The translations under genes were made by a program, and so were the position numbers. From Oscillospiraceae bacterium (GTDB lineage: Bacteria; Bacillota; Clostridia; Christensenellales; Aristaeellaceae), in NCBI GenBank assembly GCA_031269355.1, contig JAISZG010000022.1:1-43121 (forward strand): a DNA stretch of 43,121 nucleotides, read 5' to 3'. Below the pieces are notes generated by a model. That model saw only the letters and a list, made by a program, of their open reading frames with translations, was not told the origin of the DNA and did not search any database. Shown in pieces: positions 1 to 9,735 of the stretch (within the stretch, counting starts at the first letter, position 1; each line of letters opens with the position of its first letter).

Positions 1-1412
<1,412 letters not shown>

Positions 1413-1494
1413 CGCTGAATTGCGCGGTTTATATTATTTTTCCATTGCGATTCGCGGCGCGCGATAACGGGAAGTTGATGGTATCATAACAAAT

Positions 1495-2445
1495 TTACCG
1501 CTCAATCCACGGAATCGGGAGAGTGTCGGTTTGCGTTTTTGCGTCGTTGGGGATAGCGCGAGTTTTGCCGTTCCAGGGTGAGTATGTATAAAAACGGATC
1601 GTGCCGGCATCCTCGTTTATTTCCAGAAAACGGATATAGCCGTCGCCGCCGTTTTCGCTGTCCTTGATATATTGATAGTTCGCGATAAGCTGATAGACGG
1701 TGCGGTCCGCCGCTCCGTCGCCGTCGTCGTCAAACTCGGCGATTAGGTTGTCCTCGTTGTTGTTGTGTCCGCACAGCACCATATAAACATTTGGGTTCAC
1801 CGCGACAATCGACTCCTGCAGCCGCTTGCCGGTTCCGGATAATTTTGAGTTATAGTGCAAATAATCATGCACGCACAGTACGCCTACGCGGTTCGGATAA
1901 CTTTTGAATATTCTGTTTGCATAGCTTATACCCGATGAATCGGTGAACTCATAGGAAAGGTAAACGAACACAAAATCAGTGCTCCCCATCGTTACCAAAT
2001 CATAATGTGCGGCGTTGTCTTTCATAGCCCATTCGCCGAACCAAGGCTTGCCGCGATACTGATCAACGCCGAAATATTCTGAAAAATACTGAAGATTTTT
2101 ACTTGTGTTGCTATCATGATTGCCTGCGAGAATTCCTCCCGGTATGTCGGCTATAGCGTCCATCGCGGCTTTAGCTATCATATATTGATCCGGTATGTTT
2201 GATTGCCCTACGACGTCGCCCGTATGCGGAATATATTCTATGCGCAGCCGTTCGCGGTTTTGCGCTAGATAATCTGTCATCGCAAAAAAGATATCTTTAT
2301 TATATTTAGTAGCATAATTTTGTGTATCTGATATCCATGCAATGGTATAAGAAAATGCCGCGTCGGTATCCGGCGATTCAGAGAATGCGGTTATAGAAAC
2401 AAATAATAAAAGTATTGCTATAGTAAATTTTATAATATGAATCAT
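1495..2445 (-). CDS. secreted calcineurin-like metallophosphoesterase
   Basis: This is a predicted extracellular phosphoesterase of 316 residues with an N-terminal signal peptide (MIHIIKFTIAILLLFVSITAF). Metallophosphatase motifs appear in order: WISDTQNY, HTGDVVG, AGNHDS, CVHDYLH and CGHNNNED, supplying the usual Asp/His/Asn ligands of a dimetal site. The frame is open further upstream to 2583, but that extension reads through a REP-like repeat and a MITE, so I place the start at the ATG at 2445, directly before the signal peptide. No strong Shine-Dalgarno site is visible there, because the REP-like sequence abuts the start. A DDDGDG-type acidic stretch near the C-terminus could bind calcium. 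The substrate cannot be inferred. Confidence 0.85.
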   Translation of the reverse strand: MIHIIKFTIAILLLFVSITAFSESPDTDAAFSYTIAWISDTQNYATKYNKDIFFAMTDYLAQNRERLRIEYIPHTGDVVGQSNIPDQYMIAKAAMDAIADIPGGILAGNHDSNTSKNLQYFSEYFGVDQYRGKPWFGEWAMKDNAAHYDLVTMGSTDFVFVYLSYEFTDSSGISYANRIFKSYPNRVGVLCVHDYLHYNSKLSGTGKRLQESIVAVNPNVYMVLCGHNNNEDNLIAEFDDDGDGAADRTVYQLIANYQYIKDSENGGDGYIRFLEINEDAGTIRFYTYSPWNGKTRAIPNDAKTQTDTLPIPWIER

Positions 2446-2453
2446 ATGCGGCA

Positions 2454-2504
2454 GGTGCGGGGCGCAGTCCCGCCTTGTTCGGGTGCGCCGGGGGCAGAGC
2501 CGCC
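2454..2504 (+). repeat. 51-bp GC-rich REP-like element, copy 1
   Basis: This 51-bp sequence recurs at 8251-8301 on the opposite strand with about 45 of 51 positions identical. It starts GGTGCGGGG and ends GGGGGC(A/G)GAGCCGCC. It lies immediately upstream of the phosphoesterase start and contributes no credible coding sequence here. Partial relatives occur near 12856 and 14592. Confidence 0.75.
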
Positions 2505-2516
2505 GCATAAATTGAA

Positions 2517-2680
2517 TAGGGCGTGGTCGAAAAATCTCTCGGTCTGAATGCACTGTCTTTTTATCCATCGCGGCGTCGCGCATTTGGTCGACGTAGCGTA
2601 GCTACGCCTCCCTCATGGCTCCTTGCGCTGAATAAAAATCCAGCACATTCAGCCTCGAGATATTTTTCAAACACGCCCTA
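2517..2680. mobile_element. 164-bp MITE, copy 1
   Basis: This short non-coding element has near-perfect terminal inverted repeats of about 33 bp: both ends read TAGGGCGTG(T/G)TCGAAAAAT or TAGGGCGTGTTTGAAAAAT inwards. A second full copy of the same length lies at 6747-6910. Both copies are bordered by TA on each side, consistent with the TA target duplication of IS630/Tc1-mariner elements. No transposase is encoded, so it would need to be mobilised in trans. It sits between glgA and the phosphoesterase gene. Confidence 0.85.
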
Positions 2681-2697
2681 ATCACTTCCAAGTTTTG

Positions 2698-4248
2698 TTA
2701 TTCCCTTGCTCGAGAGACAAGCCTATCGTATAAAGAATGAACAGCCTGCGCGGAACGGTTCCACGAGAAATCGCTCGTCATGCCGCGAAGCATAAGGGTT
2801 TTCCAGGTTTCCGGACGTTCCTTGTAATAAGAGACGGCGCGCTGGATTACGTGAAGCATATCATGCGCGTTGTAGCTGAAGAACGAAAAACCGTTGCCCA
2901 ATTCGCTTATCTCGTTATAACTGAGTACGGTGTCGCGCAAGCCGCCCGTTTCGCGGACTATAGGAACCGCGCCGTATCGCATAGCGATCATTTGAGATAG
3001 GCCGCAAGGCTCAAACTGCGAGGGCATGAGAAACATATCGGCTCCGGCGTATATGCGGCGCGCAAGAGGGCCGTTCATTTCAAATCGCGCGGCTACGCGG
3101 CCAGGCCAGCGTCCTTCCGCCCACGAAAACAAATTCGTATATTTCGCGTCGCCCTTACCGAGTACGGCGAACTGAACTCCGGTATCCATGATTTCCGTTA
3201 TAACGCGATCGATTAGATCAAGTCCCTTTTGATTTGTCAGCCGAGTAATCATCGCGAGAAGCGGAACTCCCGCGTCTTCTGACAAACCCAATTCCCGCTG
3301 GAGAGCGGTTTTGCATTCCGCTTTGCCCGATAGTTGGTCGGCGCTGAACGCAGAAGTGATGCACCCATCCGCCTGCGGATTGTAGTCCTTCATATCGATG
3401 CCGTTGAGCACGCCGTAAAGGCTGTCTCGCCGCGATCTGAGAAGTCCGTCCAAGCGCTCGCCGAAGTACGCGGTTTGGATTTCCTCCGCATAGCTTTGAC
3501 TTACGGTAGTGATCAGATCGGAGTAGACCAGCCCCGCCTTCAGAAAATTGGCGCATCCAAAATATTCCAGCTTATCGCTTGTAAACAGGCTGTCTCCCAG
3601 CCCAAGCAGATCCTGCACCGCGCGGCGATCGAACGTTCCCTGATACTGGAGGTTGTGAATAGTCATAACGCTGCGCATGTTGGAGAAGAACGGCAGATGT
3701 TTATATTGAATTGATAGAAGCGCGGGAATCATGCCCGCCTGCCAATCGTGGCAATGCAGTATATCAGGCTTGAACCCGATAAGCGGAAGCGCGTTTATCA
3801 CGGCGCGGCAGAAGAACCCAAACCGCTCGGCCTCTTCACCGCCCGATCCATATATATATGGCCTGTAATAATAAAAGCGATTGTCCACAAAGTAATATTG
3901 TATGCCGTCATACTCCATCGTCTCGATTCCGCAGTATTGCCGACGCCAGCTCATTTCGACCTCGAAGTCGACGACATGCCGCATCTGCCTGCGATAATCG
4001 TTCGGGATGTCGCCGTACAACGGCATTATCACTCGAACGTCCACGCCTGATTCTTTGAGCGCGGGAGGCAGCGCGCCCATCACATCCGCTAATCCGCCCG
4101 TTTTGATAAAAGGAACGCATTCCGATCCGCAGAACAATACGCGCAGGCTATCCTTTTCGTTTTCTTGCTCGGGCGATTTCACCGCATCGCTAACGATTTT
4201 CTTTGCCGCAATAGATTTTCTGCCGGTACCGCCCTTTCGCTCCGACAC
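2698..4248 (-). CDS. glgA: glycogen (starch) synthase
   Basis: GlgA (GT5 family, GT-B fold) transfers glucose from ADP-glucose to the growing glycogen chain. The ADP-glucose-binding KTGGL motif is at about residues 49-53, and the C-terminal donor-site region reads MPSQFEPCGL followed by ETGGLRDTV. The frame is open from a TTG at 4287, but a strong AGGAGG lies 8 nt before the GTG at 4248, which I take as the start (516 residues). The protein then carries a charged, Lys-rich extension of about 35 residues before the usual LRVLFCGSE beginning. It is the last gene of glgC-glgD-glgA, with a 61-bp gap after glgD. Confidence 0.96.
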   Translation of the reverse strand: MSERKGGTGRKSIAAKKIVSDAVKSPEQENEKDSLRVLFCGSECVPFIKTGGLADVMGALPPALKESGVDVRVIMPLYGDIPNDYRRQMRHVVDFEVEMSWRRQYCGIETMEYDGIQYYFVDNRFYYYRPYIYGSGGEEAERFGFFCRAVINALPLIGFKPDILHCHDWQAGMIPALLSIQYKHLPFFSNMRSVMTIHNLQYQGTFDRRAVQDLLGLGDSLFTSDKLEYFGCANFLKAGLVYSDLITTVSQSYAEEIQTAYFGERLDGLLRSRRDSLYGVLNGIDMKDYNPQADGCITSAFSADQLSGKAECKTALQRELGLSEDAGVPLLAMITRLTNQKGLDLIDRVITEIMDTGVQFAVLGKGDAKYTNLFSWAEGRWPGRVAARFEMNGPLARRIYAGADMFLMPSQFEPCGLSQMIAMRYGAVPIVRETGGLRDTVLSYNEISELGNGFSFFSYNAHDMLHVIQRAVSYYKERPETWKTLMLRGMTSDFSWNRSAQAVHSLYDRLVSRARE

Positions 4249-4309
4249 AGTGTTCGCCTCCTTTTGTTCAAGCCGATTTGCAGACAACCATCATCTGTCT
4301 TAAATATAA

Positions 4310-5443
4310 TTATATGATAACATTTTTTGCGATAACGATAGGATATGAATGGTGGCCTATCAATCGTCCGTCCGCTCGAATTACCGCTTGCTTATCGAGT
4401 ATGCAATAGTTCAGTTCCGCGCCGGATTCGATTTGCGCATCCTGCATAACGATGCTGTTGCGAACCACCGCGCCTTTTTCAACGCGTACGCCGCGGAACA
4501 ATACGCTGTTTTCCACTTCGCCGTCGATACGGCTTCCGTCCGCGATTAAGCTATGGCGCACGCGCGCGTTCGATCCGTAGTACGCCGCCATATCGTCGCG
4601 CACTTTTGTGAATACCGGACGTTCCGGCGCGAACACGGCGGCGCGAACGTTCGGATCGAGAAGCGCCATATTCATTTGGAAATACGATTGAACGGAATCA
4701 ATCCGCCAATATTCGCCCGAAAACGCATGCCCGAATACCTTCAACCCGCCCTCGTTAACGAGCCGCTGAATCACGTCGCGGCGGAAATGGTGCAGTCCGT
4801 TTGCGACGGCGGAATCGACAAGATAGCGCAGCAGCTCGCGGCGCAGCAGGTATATCTCAAGCAGTTCATTGGGATAGCTGGGAACGGTGGGATTTATTTC
4901 GATGCCTATAACGCGTCCGTCCTCGGCGATATTAAGGTACGCATAATCGTCCCTATGAACGCCAGGCGCGATATTATCTTTATGCGCATATACCATTGTC
5001 AGGTCGGCGTCGCGTTCTATATGTTTATCGATAAGGTCGTTAAAGTCGATATTATATAGGAAATGGCTGTTTGACAGTATAACATATTCCTGCTTCGAGC
5101 GGCGCAGATATCCGGTGTTCGAGCTGAGCGCTTCCAGCATTCCGGAATACAGCCCGGTGTTCTCGCGCGACAGGAACGGAGGCAGTATAAATAGGCCGTC
5201 GTTTTTTCCGTGCAGATCCCACTCTTTTCCAGATCCAAGGTGATCCATCAGCGAATGATAATTTTTCTGAGTTATAACGCCCACGTTCTTCACACCCGTA
5301 TGCACCAGGCTTGATACGATGAAATCGATGATCCTATATCTTCCGATGACCGGCAGCGCGGCTGTCGCGCGGGTAGTGGTCAACTCTCTGAGATTGGCGT
5401 TTTGTTCGCCCGTGTATATGATGCCCATTACGTTCTTCATCAT
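4310..5443 (-). CDS. glgD: glucose-1-phosphate adenylyltransferase, GlgD subunit
   Basis: GlgD is the non-catalytic or modulatory partner of GlgC in Bacillota ADP-glucose pyrophosphorylases. The 377-residue protein keeps the nucleotidyltransferase plus left-handed beta-helix architecture. The N-terminal loop reads IIYTGEQNANLREL in place of GlgC's AGGQGSRL, the substitution expected of GlgD. The hexapeptide-like C-terminal region (NSVLFRGVRVEKGAVVRNSIV) is intact. The ATG overlaps the glgC stop by one base (TAATG) with GAAGGGGG upstream, indicating translational coupling. Confidence 0.95.
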   Translation of the reverse strand: MMKNVMGIIYTGEQNANLRELTTTRATAALPVIGRYRIIDFIVSSLVHTGVKNVGVITQKNYHSLMDHLGSGKEWDLHGKNDGLFILPPFLSRENTGLYSGMLEALSSNTGYLRRSKQEYVILSNSHFLYNIDFNDLIDKHIERDADLTMVYAHKDNIAPGVHRDDYAYLNIAEDGRVIGIEINPTVPSYPNELLEIYLLRRELLRYLVDSAVANGLHHFRRDVIQRLVNEGGLKVFGHAFSGEYWRIDSVQSYFQMNMALLDPNVRAAVFAPERPVFTKVRDDMAAYYGSNARVRHSLIADGSRIDGEVENSVLFRGVRVEKGAVVRNSIVMQDAQIESGAELNYCILDKQAVIRADGRLIGHHSYPIVIAKNVII

Positions 5444-6621
5444 TACACGCCCCCTTCATATTGGACGCCCGCAGGAACGACGGATTCCGGCAAAAGCCGC
5501 GCTCCGTGACCCACGACGGCGATAAGTCCTGTCGGTTCGCCAACAACGCTTTTTTCGCCTATGACAGCGCCTTCCGCTATAATCGCCCGTTCGACGCGCG
5601 CGCCCGCCCGGATCGCTGCGCCTGGCATTATAACGGAATCCCGAATCAGCGCGCCTTTCTCAACACATACTCCGGCGAACAGCACGCTATGCTCTACCGT
5701 TCCGTACACTTCGCAGCCTTCCGTAATCATACTGTTAGAAACTACGGAATCGTTCGCGAGATAGTGTGGAGGCATGCCGGGGTTGCGAGAATAGATGCGC
5801 CAATTTTTATCGTACATATCGATGGGCGTCGAATCGGAAAGCAAATCCATATTCGCTTCCCACAGGCTTTCGATTGTTCCCACATCCTTCCAATAGCCGT
5901 TGAACGGATACGCGAACATCTGCTGTTTGTCCGCAAGCATAGCGGGGATGATATTCTTGCCGAAATCGTTGGAGGAATTTGGATTGCTCTCGTCGGTCTG
6001 CAGGTATTTGCGCAGTTTGCTCCATGTGAATATATATACGCCCATCGATGCTTTGTTGCTGCGCGCGTGCTTTGGTTTTTCTTCGAAATCTATAATCCGA
6101 CCCGATTCGTCGGTATTCATTATGCCAAACCGGGAAGTCTCTTCCCACGGCACTTCGAGTGTGGCGATAGTTACATCGGCGGCGTTTTTTTTATGCGCGG
6201 CGATCATTTGCGTATAATCCATTTTATATATATGGTCGCCGGCGAGCAGTACCACATACTCGGGATTATACTGTTCAATAAATCCTATATTCTGATAAAT
6301 AGCGTTCGCGGTGCCGCGATACCATTCGCCGCGTTTGGCGGTCATATAAGGCGGAAGCACGAACACGCCGCCGTTGCTCAAATCCAGATCCCATGGAGAA
6401 CCGGATCCGATGTACGCGTTAAGCTCAAGCGGCCTATACTGCGTCAGCACGCCTACCACGTCTATTCCGGAGTTTGTGCAGTTCGACAACGGAAAATCGA
6501 TGATCCTATACTTGCCGCCATAGGGTACGGCAGGCTTCGCCATGGATTGCGTTAATACGCCCAGGCGGCTGCCCTGACCGCCCGCCAGCAGCATCGCGAT
6601 GCATTCCTTTGTTCTTGGCAT
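5443..6621 (-). CDS. glgC: glucose-1-phosphate adenylyltransferase, catalytic subunit
   Basis: GlgC makes ADP-glucose from glucose-1-phosphate and ATP, the regulated step of glycogen synthesis. Diagnostic motifs are [26 protein letters not shown], the GTANAIYQN and [12 protein letters not shown] core, and a C-terminal beta-helix ([20 protein letters not shown]). Two starts are possible, at 6642 and 6621. The TATAAT box at 6650-6655 would place the transcript start at or inside the first ATG, and GGGGTGGGA precedes the second by a normal distance, so I use 6621 (392 residues). It is the first gene of the glycogen operon. Confidence 0.96.
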   Translation of the reverse strand: MPRTKECIAMLLAGGQGSRLGVLTQSMAKPAVPYGGKYRIIDFPLSNCTNSGIDVVGVLTQYRPLELNAYIGSGSPWDLDLSNGGVFVLPPYMTAKRGEWYRGTANAIYQNIGFIEQYNPEYVVLLAGDHIYKMDYTQMIAAHKKNAADVTIATLEVPWEETSRFGIMNTDESGRIIDFEEKPKHARSNKASMGVYIFTWSKLRKYLQTDESNPNSSNDFGKNIIPAMLADKQQMFAYPFNGYWKDVGTIESLWEANMDLLSDSTPIDMYDKNWRIYSRNPGMPPHYLANDSVVSNSMITEGCEVYGTVEHSVLFAGVCVEKGALIRDSVIMPGAAIRAGARVERAIIAEGAVIGEKSVVGEPTGLIAVVGHGARLLPESVVPAGVQYEGGV

Positions 6622-6649
6622 ACCGTTCCCACCCCATTTCATTTGCTGT

Positions 6650-6677
6650 ATTATACCATGTTTACGGTTCGGTTGAA
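6650..6677 (-). promoter_or_regulatory. glg operon promoter
   Basis: On the minus strand a perfect TATAAT (6650-6655) lies 16 bp from TTCAAC (6672-6677), a weak -35 box. The -10 lies only about 30 bp from the chosen glgC start, implying a very short leader. A weak -35 next to a consensus -10 leaves room for an activator. Confidence 0.6.
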
Positions 6678-6746
6678 TAGGGGGATCGGCAAAAGAAATT
6701 AGCCAGAAGTGACAATAATATTACAGGGCAGTGGTACATGATTGCT

Positions 6747-6910
6747 TAGGGCGTGTTCGAAAAATCTCTCGGGCTGAATGCACTGTCTTTTTATCCATCG
6801 CGGCGTCGCGCATTCGGTCGACGTAGCTCCACTACGCCTCCCTCACGGCTCCTTGCGCCTCATCAAAATCCAGCACATTCAGCCTCGAGATATTTTTCGA
6901 ACACGCCCTA
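6747..6910. mobile_element. 164-bp MITE, copy 2
   Basis: This is the same 164-bp element as at 2517-2680, in the same orientation, with terminal inverted repeats starting TAGGGCGTGTTCGAAAAAT at both ends. The two copies differ at a modest number of positions, clustered in the central section (GTAGCTCCACTACGCC here, GTAGCGTAGCTACGCC in copy 1). The rest of the gap between glgC and the kinase gene (6911-7048) shows no gene or clear signal. Together the two copies bracket the glycogen operon. Confidence 0.85.
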
Positions 6911-7048
6911 GAGAAAAGCGCGCGGCGGTGAAAATGGTTTTGAGGCGGGCTTGCAGTTCGAAAGCAGCCGGTTTGGCGATGAGGACGCGAAGTTTGCGCG
7001 CGTGTTCCCGAGGTCGTGAGAAGACATAAAATATATTAAACATAATAA

Positions 7049-7873
7049 TTATATCAAACTGATTCTCGTGTGAGGCGCGCGATCCTCAATTAAATCGTTC
7101 AGGCGATACCGCGCGTTCCCTATCAGCACCGTGGTTCCGCTCAGCGCGGGCAGTAACGCGTAGCGGAGTTTCGCGGACATGCCGTTCGCTCCTGCGCGGC
7201 TTGCGCCATGGCACGATTTTATGAGCCTTTCGATTTCTGCGCGAAGGGAGTCCGGATCGCTTGCGGTAACCGAATGCACAAGCGTGGCGGGGTCGGAGGC
7301 GTCTTGATAAATTCCGTCCGCAGACGTGAGTATCACTAGCAGTTTCGCCTCTACAAGCTGAGCTATTACGGCGGCGGTTTCGTCGTTATCGACGCATTCG
7401 ACGATGTGCGCGTTTCTGCTTCGCAGATGCGCAAGCTCCATCTTGCGATTTTCGTCGTCGCTGACGGGGTCGTTATAATTAACGATCGGTATCGCGCCCT
7501 GCCGCGATGACCTTATCAACAAGCGGCGAATATGCTCGCGCTTTTCCGGATCGTTAAAATGTTGGTGTTCGACCAGCACCTGACGCACGCTGTACTCGGG
7601 CTTTATAAACTGCCGGTAGTTTTGCATCAATATGGCTTGCCCCTGCGCCGCGTAATCCGTCTTCGCCTCCGCCGCGTCTTCCTCAAATTCCTCCAGCGAA
7701 CGCTGGTGCCTGCGCAGATAATCCACGCGCCCAATCTCCGTCGCTCCGGATGAAATCCATATCATACCAGGCTTTAATTCACTTGCCAGCCGAGCGATCG
7801 TATTGTAATCGATATCGTTATCCTCTTTGCGTATCAACGCCATTGATCCGATTTTCCCCACTAAGCTAGTCAA
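7049..7873 (-). CDS. amino acid kinase family protein, glutamate 5-kinase-like
   Basis: This 274-residue protein has the aspartokinase/glutamate-5-kinase fold. Its layout follows ProB closely: SLVGKIGSMAL (phosphate loop), WISSGATEIG, QGQAILMQNYRQF, VPIVNYNDPVSDDE-type segment (here IPIVNYND), DNDETAAVIAQLVEA, LVILTSADGIY and GMSAKL. The PUA domain of longer ProB proteins is absent. The frame is open from 7963, but GGAGG lies 7-8 nt before a TTG at 7873, giving a ProB-like start (MTSLVGKIG), so I use that. No proA or proC lies nearby, so a role in proline synthesis is not shown by context and another acyl or phosphonate substrate is possible. It follows the unknown gene by 40 bp on the same strand. 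Confidence 0.75.
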   Translation of the reverse strand: MTSLVGKIGSMALIRKEDNDIDYNTIARLASELKPGMIWISSGATEIGRVDYLRRHQRSLEEFEEDAAEAKTDYAAQGQAILMQNYRQFIKPEYSVRQVLVEHQHFNDPEKREHIRRLLIRSSRQGAIPIVNYNDPVSDDENRKMELAHLRSRNAHIVECVDNDETAAVIAQLVEAKLLVILTSADGIYQDASDPATLVHSVTASDPDSLRAEIERLIKSCHGASRAGANGMSAKLRYALLPALSGTTVLIGNARYRLNDLIEDRAPHTRISLI

Positions 7874-7913
7874 TATGGTGTCCTCCATTCGCTTATATTT
7901 GGCGCGGTTCATT

Positions 7914-8618
7914 TTATATACGCGTATTGTCCTGATAAAATACGGCTTCGGCATCTTGGCCAAACTGACGGATGATACGCGTCTCCAATAATATGCCCGC
8001 GACTTTCAACCCGACCGTATCGTGCCGACGCAGCGCCGACGCGGAAAGCGCGCGAAACCTTTGAACAAACGCAGATAGCGCAGCGGCGGAAAAACCGCCT
8101 GGAAGCGCAAGCAACCGCAGAACCGATCGCAGTGCGGCCGTGTCAAACCCGCCGTCGCCGATGTCAACTGGCGCGGCGGGCAGCGCGCGAAGGGACGATA
8201 AAAAAGCCGACGTTCCCGCATAAGATAGAAAACGCTCGTTCATATTGGAGGGCGGCTCCGCCCCCGGCGCACCCGAACGAAGCGTGGCTGCTCCCCGCAC
8301 CCGCTCGGAAAATTGCGCTTCCAGCGTAATGTTAATCAATTCAATATAACCCTCGCGCGCAATGTCTATCGACCAAGCGGCGCGATCCCGCGTGACCGCG
8401 AACCCCATTTCATTTATAAACGGCGGCGCGGTAAGCGTGCTGGAATCGGAAGCGCTTTCGAGTTTATCAGCGCCGCGTATATGTTCAAGCGAATACAACG
8501 CGCGCTCTTCGCGGTGGATGAAAACTCTATCGGGATGCGCGCGGCGCCTCATCTCATTCAGCCAGTAGGTCGGAAGCAGATCCAGCTCGCCATAATCATA
8601 AGTATCTGGAATTAACAC
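7914..8618 (-). CDS. hypothetical protein with an embedded REP-like sequence
   Basis: I do not recognise this 234-residue protein. The likely start is the GTG at 8618, with CGGAG 6 nt upstream and overlapping the end of the DUF1934 gene (GTGTTAA), which indicates coupling. The first part (LIPDTYDYGELDLLPTYWLNEMRRR) looks globular. Residues around 105-125 (RGAATLRSGAPGAEPP) are encoded by a 51-bp REP-like repeat on this strand and are probably a recent in-frame insertion. The C-terminal half is Ala/Leu-rich and helical. There is no signal peptide or membrane segment. It is cotranscribed with the genes on both sides. Confidence 0.6.
   Translation of the reverse strand: MLIPDTYDYGELDLLPTYWLNEMRRRAHPDRVFIHREERALYSLEHIRGADKLESASDSSTLTAPPFINEMGFAVTRDRAAWSIDIAREGYIELINITLEAQFSERVRGAATLRSGAPGAEPPSNMNERFLSYAGTSAFLSSLRALPAAPVDIGDGGFDTAALRSVLRLLALPGGFSAAALSAFVQRFRALSASALRRHDTVGLKVAGILLETRIIRQFGQDAEAVFYQDNTRI
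8251..8301 (-). repeat. 51-bp REP-like element, copy 2, inside a coding region
   Basis: Read on the minus strand this matches the sequence at 2454-2504 at about 45 of 51 positions. Its length is divisible by three and it contains no stop in the frame used, so the host gene stays open and gains the Gly/Ala/Pro-rich peptide RSGAPGAEPP. Confidence 0.75.
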
Positions 8619-9211
8619 GACGCGCTCCGATTCGTCTCGGACGGCGGTTCCGCGCTCGACGCTTCCGAACAAGGCGCAGCCGCGCCACGTGCCCGCTCGT
8701 CGTCGTCGGACGATTCCGGAGGCGCGTCAAAACTAATCCGCATCGCGTAGCTTGCTTCGCGGCCGTTCGAGCTGATCCGGAAGTTCAGGCTTATTGATCC
8801 GTTGCGCGCCATCTGTTCGTATGCGGCATGATCCGTGAAAATCTGCGCGCTTACCTTCCCCTGCGGCGTATCGTATTGACTGATGAAATATTTATTTTTT
8901 TGAAATACTATCAGCGAATTAAGCGGCGGCGCGTGACGGAATAACACCTGATCGCCGCGACACTCGATATGCGTATCAACGCCGAACAGCGCGTCCGGAG
9001 AAGTCTCGGTATACTTCAACGAGAATCCATCGCCCTGCTTTTCCAGCGAACCCAGCATAGTAAATCTGAGATGTTCCGCAGGTTCCGCGTCCCGGCGCTC
9101 GGCGTCGAACGTAACGCAAACAGGAAGGCTGTCCGCCAACCCTTTCTTGACAGCGTTCCTTTGAGTATGCAAAACTATAATCACTTCCTTTTGTTCAGAA
9201 ACCGTTGACAA
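8612..9211 (-). CDS. DUF1934 (YwiB-like) beta-barrel protein
   Basis: This 199-residue protein resembles the DUF1934/YwiB family, a small lipocalin-like beta-barrel of unknown function common in Bacillota. Supporting features are the start VIIVLHTQ, the central segment YTETSPDALFGVDTHIECRGDQVLF and the ending ISLNFRISSNGREASYAMRISF. The C-terminal 35 residues are acidic and Ser/Ala-rich and lie outside the domain. The start is uncertain: TTG at 9211 gives the longest frame, GTG at 9184 also keeps the VII strand, and AAAGGA overlaps that region. It is the first gene of a three-gene minus-strand unit. Confidence 0.7.
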   Translation of the reverse strand: MSTVSEQKEVIIVLHTQRNAVKKGLADSLPVCVTFDAERRDAEPAEHLRFTMLGSLEKQGDGFSLKYTETSPDALFGVDTHIECRGDQVLFRHAPPLNSLIVFQKNKYFISQYDTPQGKVSAQIFTDHAAYEQMARNGSISLNFRISSNGREASYAMRISFDAPPESSDDDERARGAAAPCSEASSAEPPSETNRSASC

Positions 9212-9233
9212 TCCTCGCGATCAATATTACAAT
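9205..9233 (+). promoter_or_regulatory. promoter of tRNA-Leu
   Basis: TTGACA (9205-9210) and TACAAT (9228-9233) are separated by exactly 17 bp. The mature tRNA begins 26 bp downstream of the -10 box, which suits a stable-RNA promoter. Confidence 0.8.
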
Positions 9234-9258
9234 GCAATCTGATATTATTCAAGAGCGC

Positions 9259-9344
9259 GCCGAAGTGGCGGAATGGCAGACGCCAGAGACTTAAAATCTC
9301 TTACCTGAAAGGGTGTGCCCGTTCGAGTCGGGTCTTCGGCACCA
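9259..9344 (+). tRNA. tRNA-Leu (anticodon TAA)
   Basis: The acceptor stem GCCGAAG pairs with CTTCGGC, followed by discriminator A and an encoded CCA. The anticodon arm is AGAGA-CTTAAAA-TCTCT, giving anticodon TAA for UUA codons. A long variable arm marks a class II tRNA, and the T-loop is GTTCGAGTC. The total length is 86 nt. Confidence 0.97.
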
Positions 9345-9735
9345 TTTTAATTGACACTGTTGGTCGGCAATGCATTGAATGAGCATGGAATATGATCTGC
9401 TCCCACTATAAGTGGAAAACGGAATTGGGAGGTGATAAATATACCGCTGCTGCCTTGTGGATGCGCGAATGAAAAAGGTTGAGCCAAATCATTTATGCTT
9501 AATATACCAATGCCAAGTATAACGTTTAGTAGAAAACATCGATATCTACTCATTAATACATCGCAGAGAGATTATTATATTTATAAGTAAATAAATATTA
9601 GACAAATAATAATATATAATTGTTAACAATTTCGAATATCATAAGCAATGTAGGCGCCCCGGGCGAGGGTTCCCCAAGATTGACGAGTGCTGTTTTTTAT
9701 GATACGCTTCGTTTGATTATAGCGGAGGTACTGCG
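9345..9735. other. AT-rich intergenic region with a 14-bp palindrome
   Basis: No credible gene is seen in this 390-bp gap. A perfect 14-bp palindrome, AATTGTTAACAATT, lies at 9618-9631, about 105 bp upstream of the AraC-type regulator gene, inside a very AT-rich stretch. It could be an operator for that gene. No strong sigma-A promoter was found here. Confidence 0.45.

Noticed and set aside
2446-2583. N-terminal extension of the metallophosphoesterase
   Set aside because: It translates the REP-like repeat and part of the MITE and would bury the signal peptide; the ATG at 2445 is more credible.
5461-6555. Long open frame antisense to glgC (364 codons)
   Set aside because: glgC is certain on the other strand, and the frame has no ribosome-binding site or recognisable domain; it is a by-product of codon bias.
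6778-7029. Small open frame inside the second MITE
   Set aside because: It starts within the element's inverted repeat, lacks a ribosome-binding site, and the other MITE copy does not preserve it.
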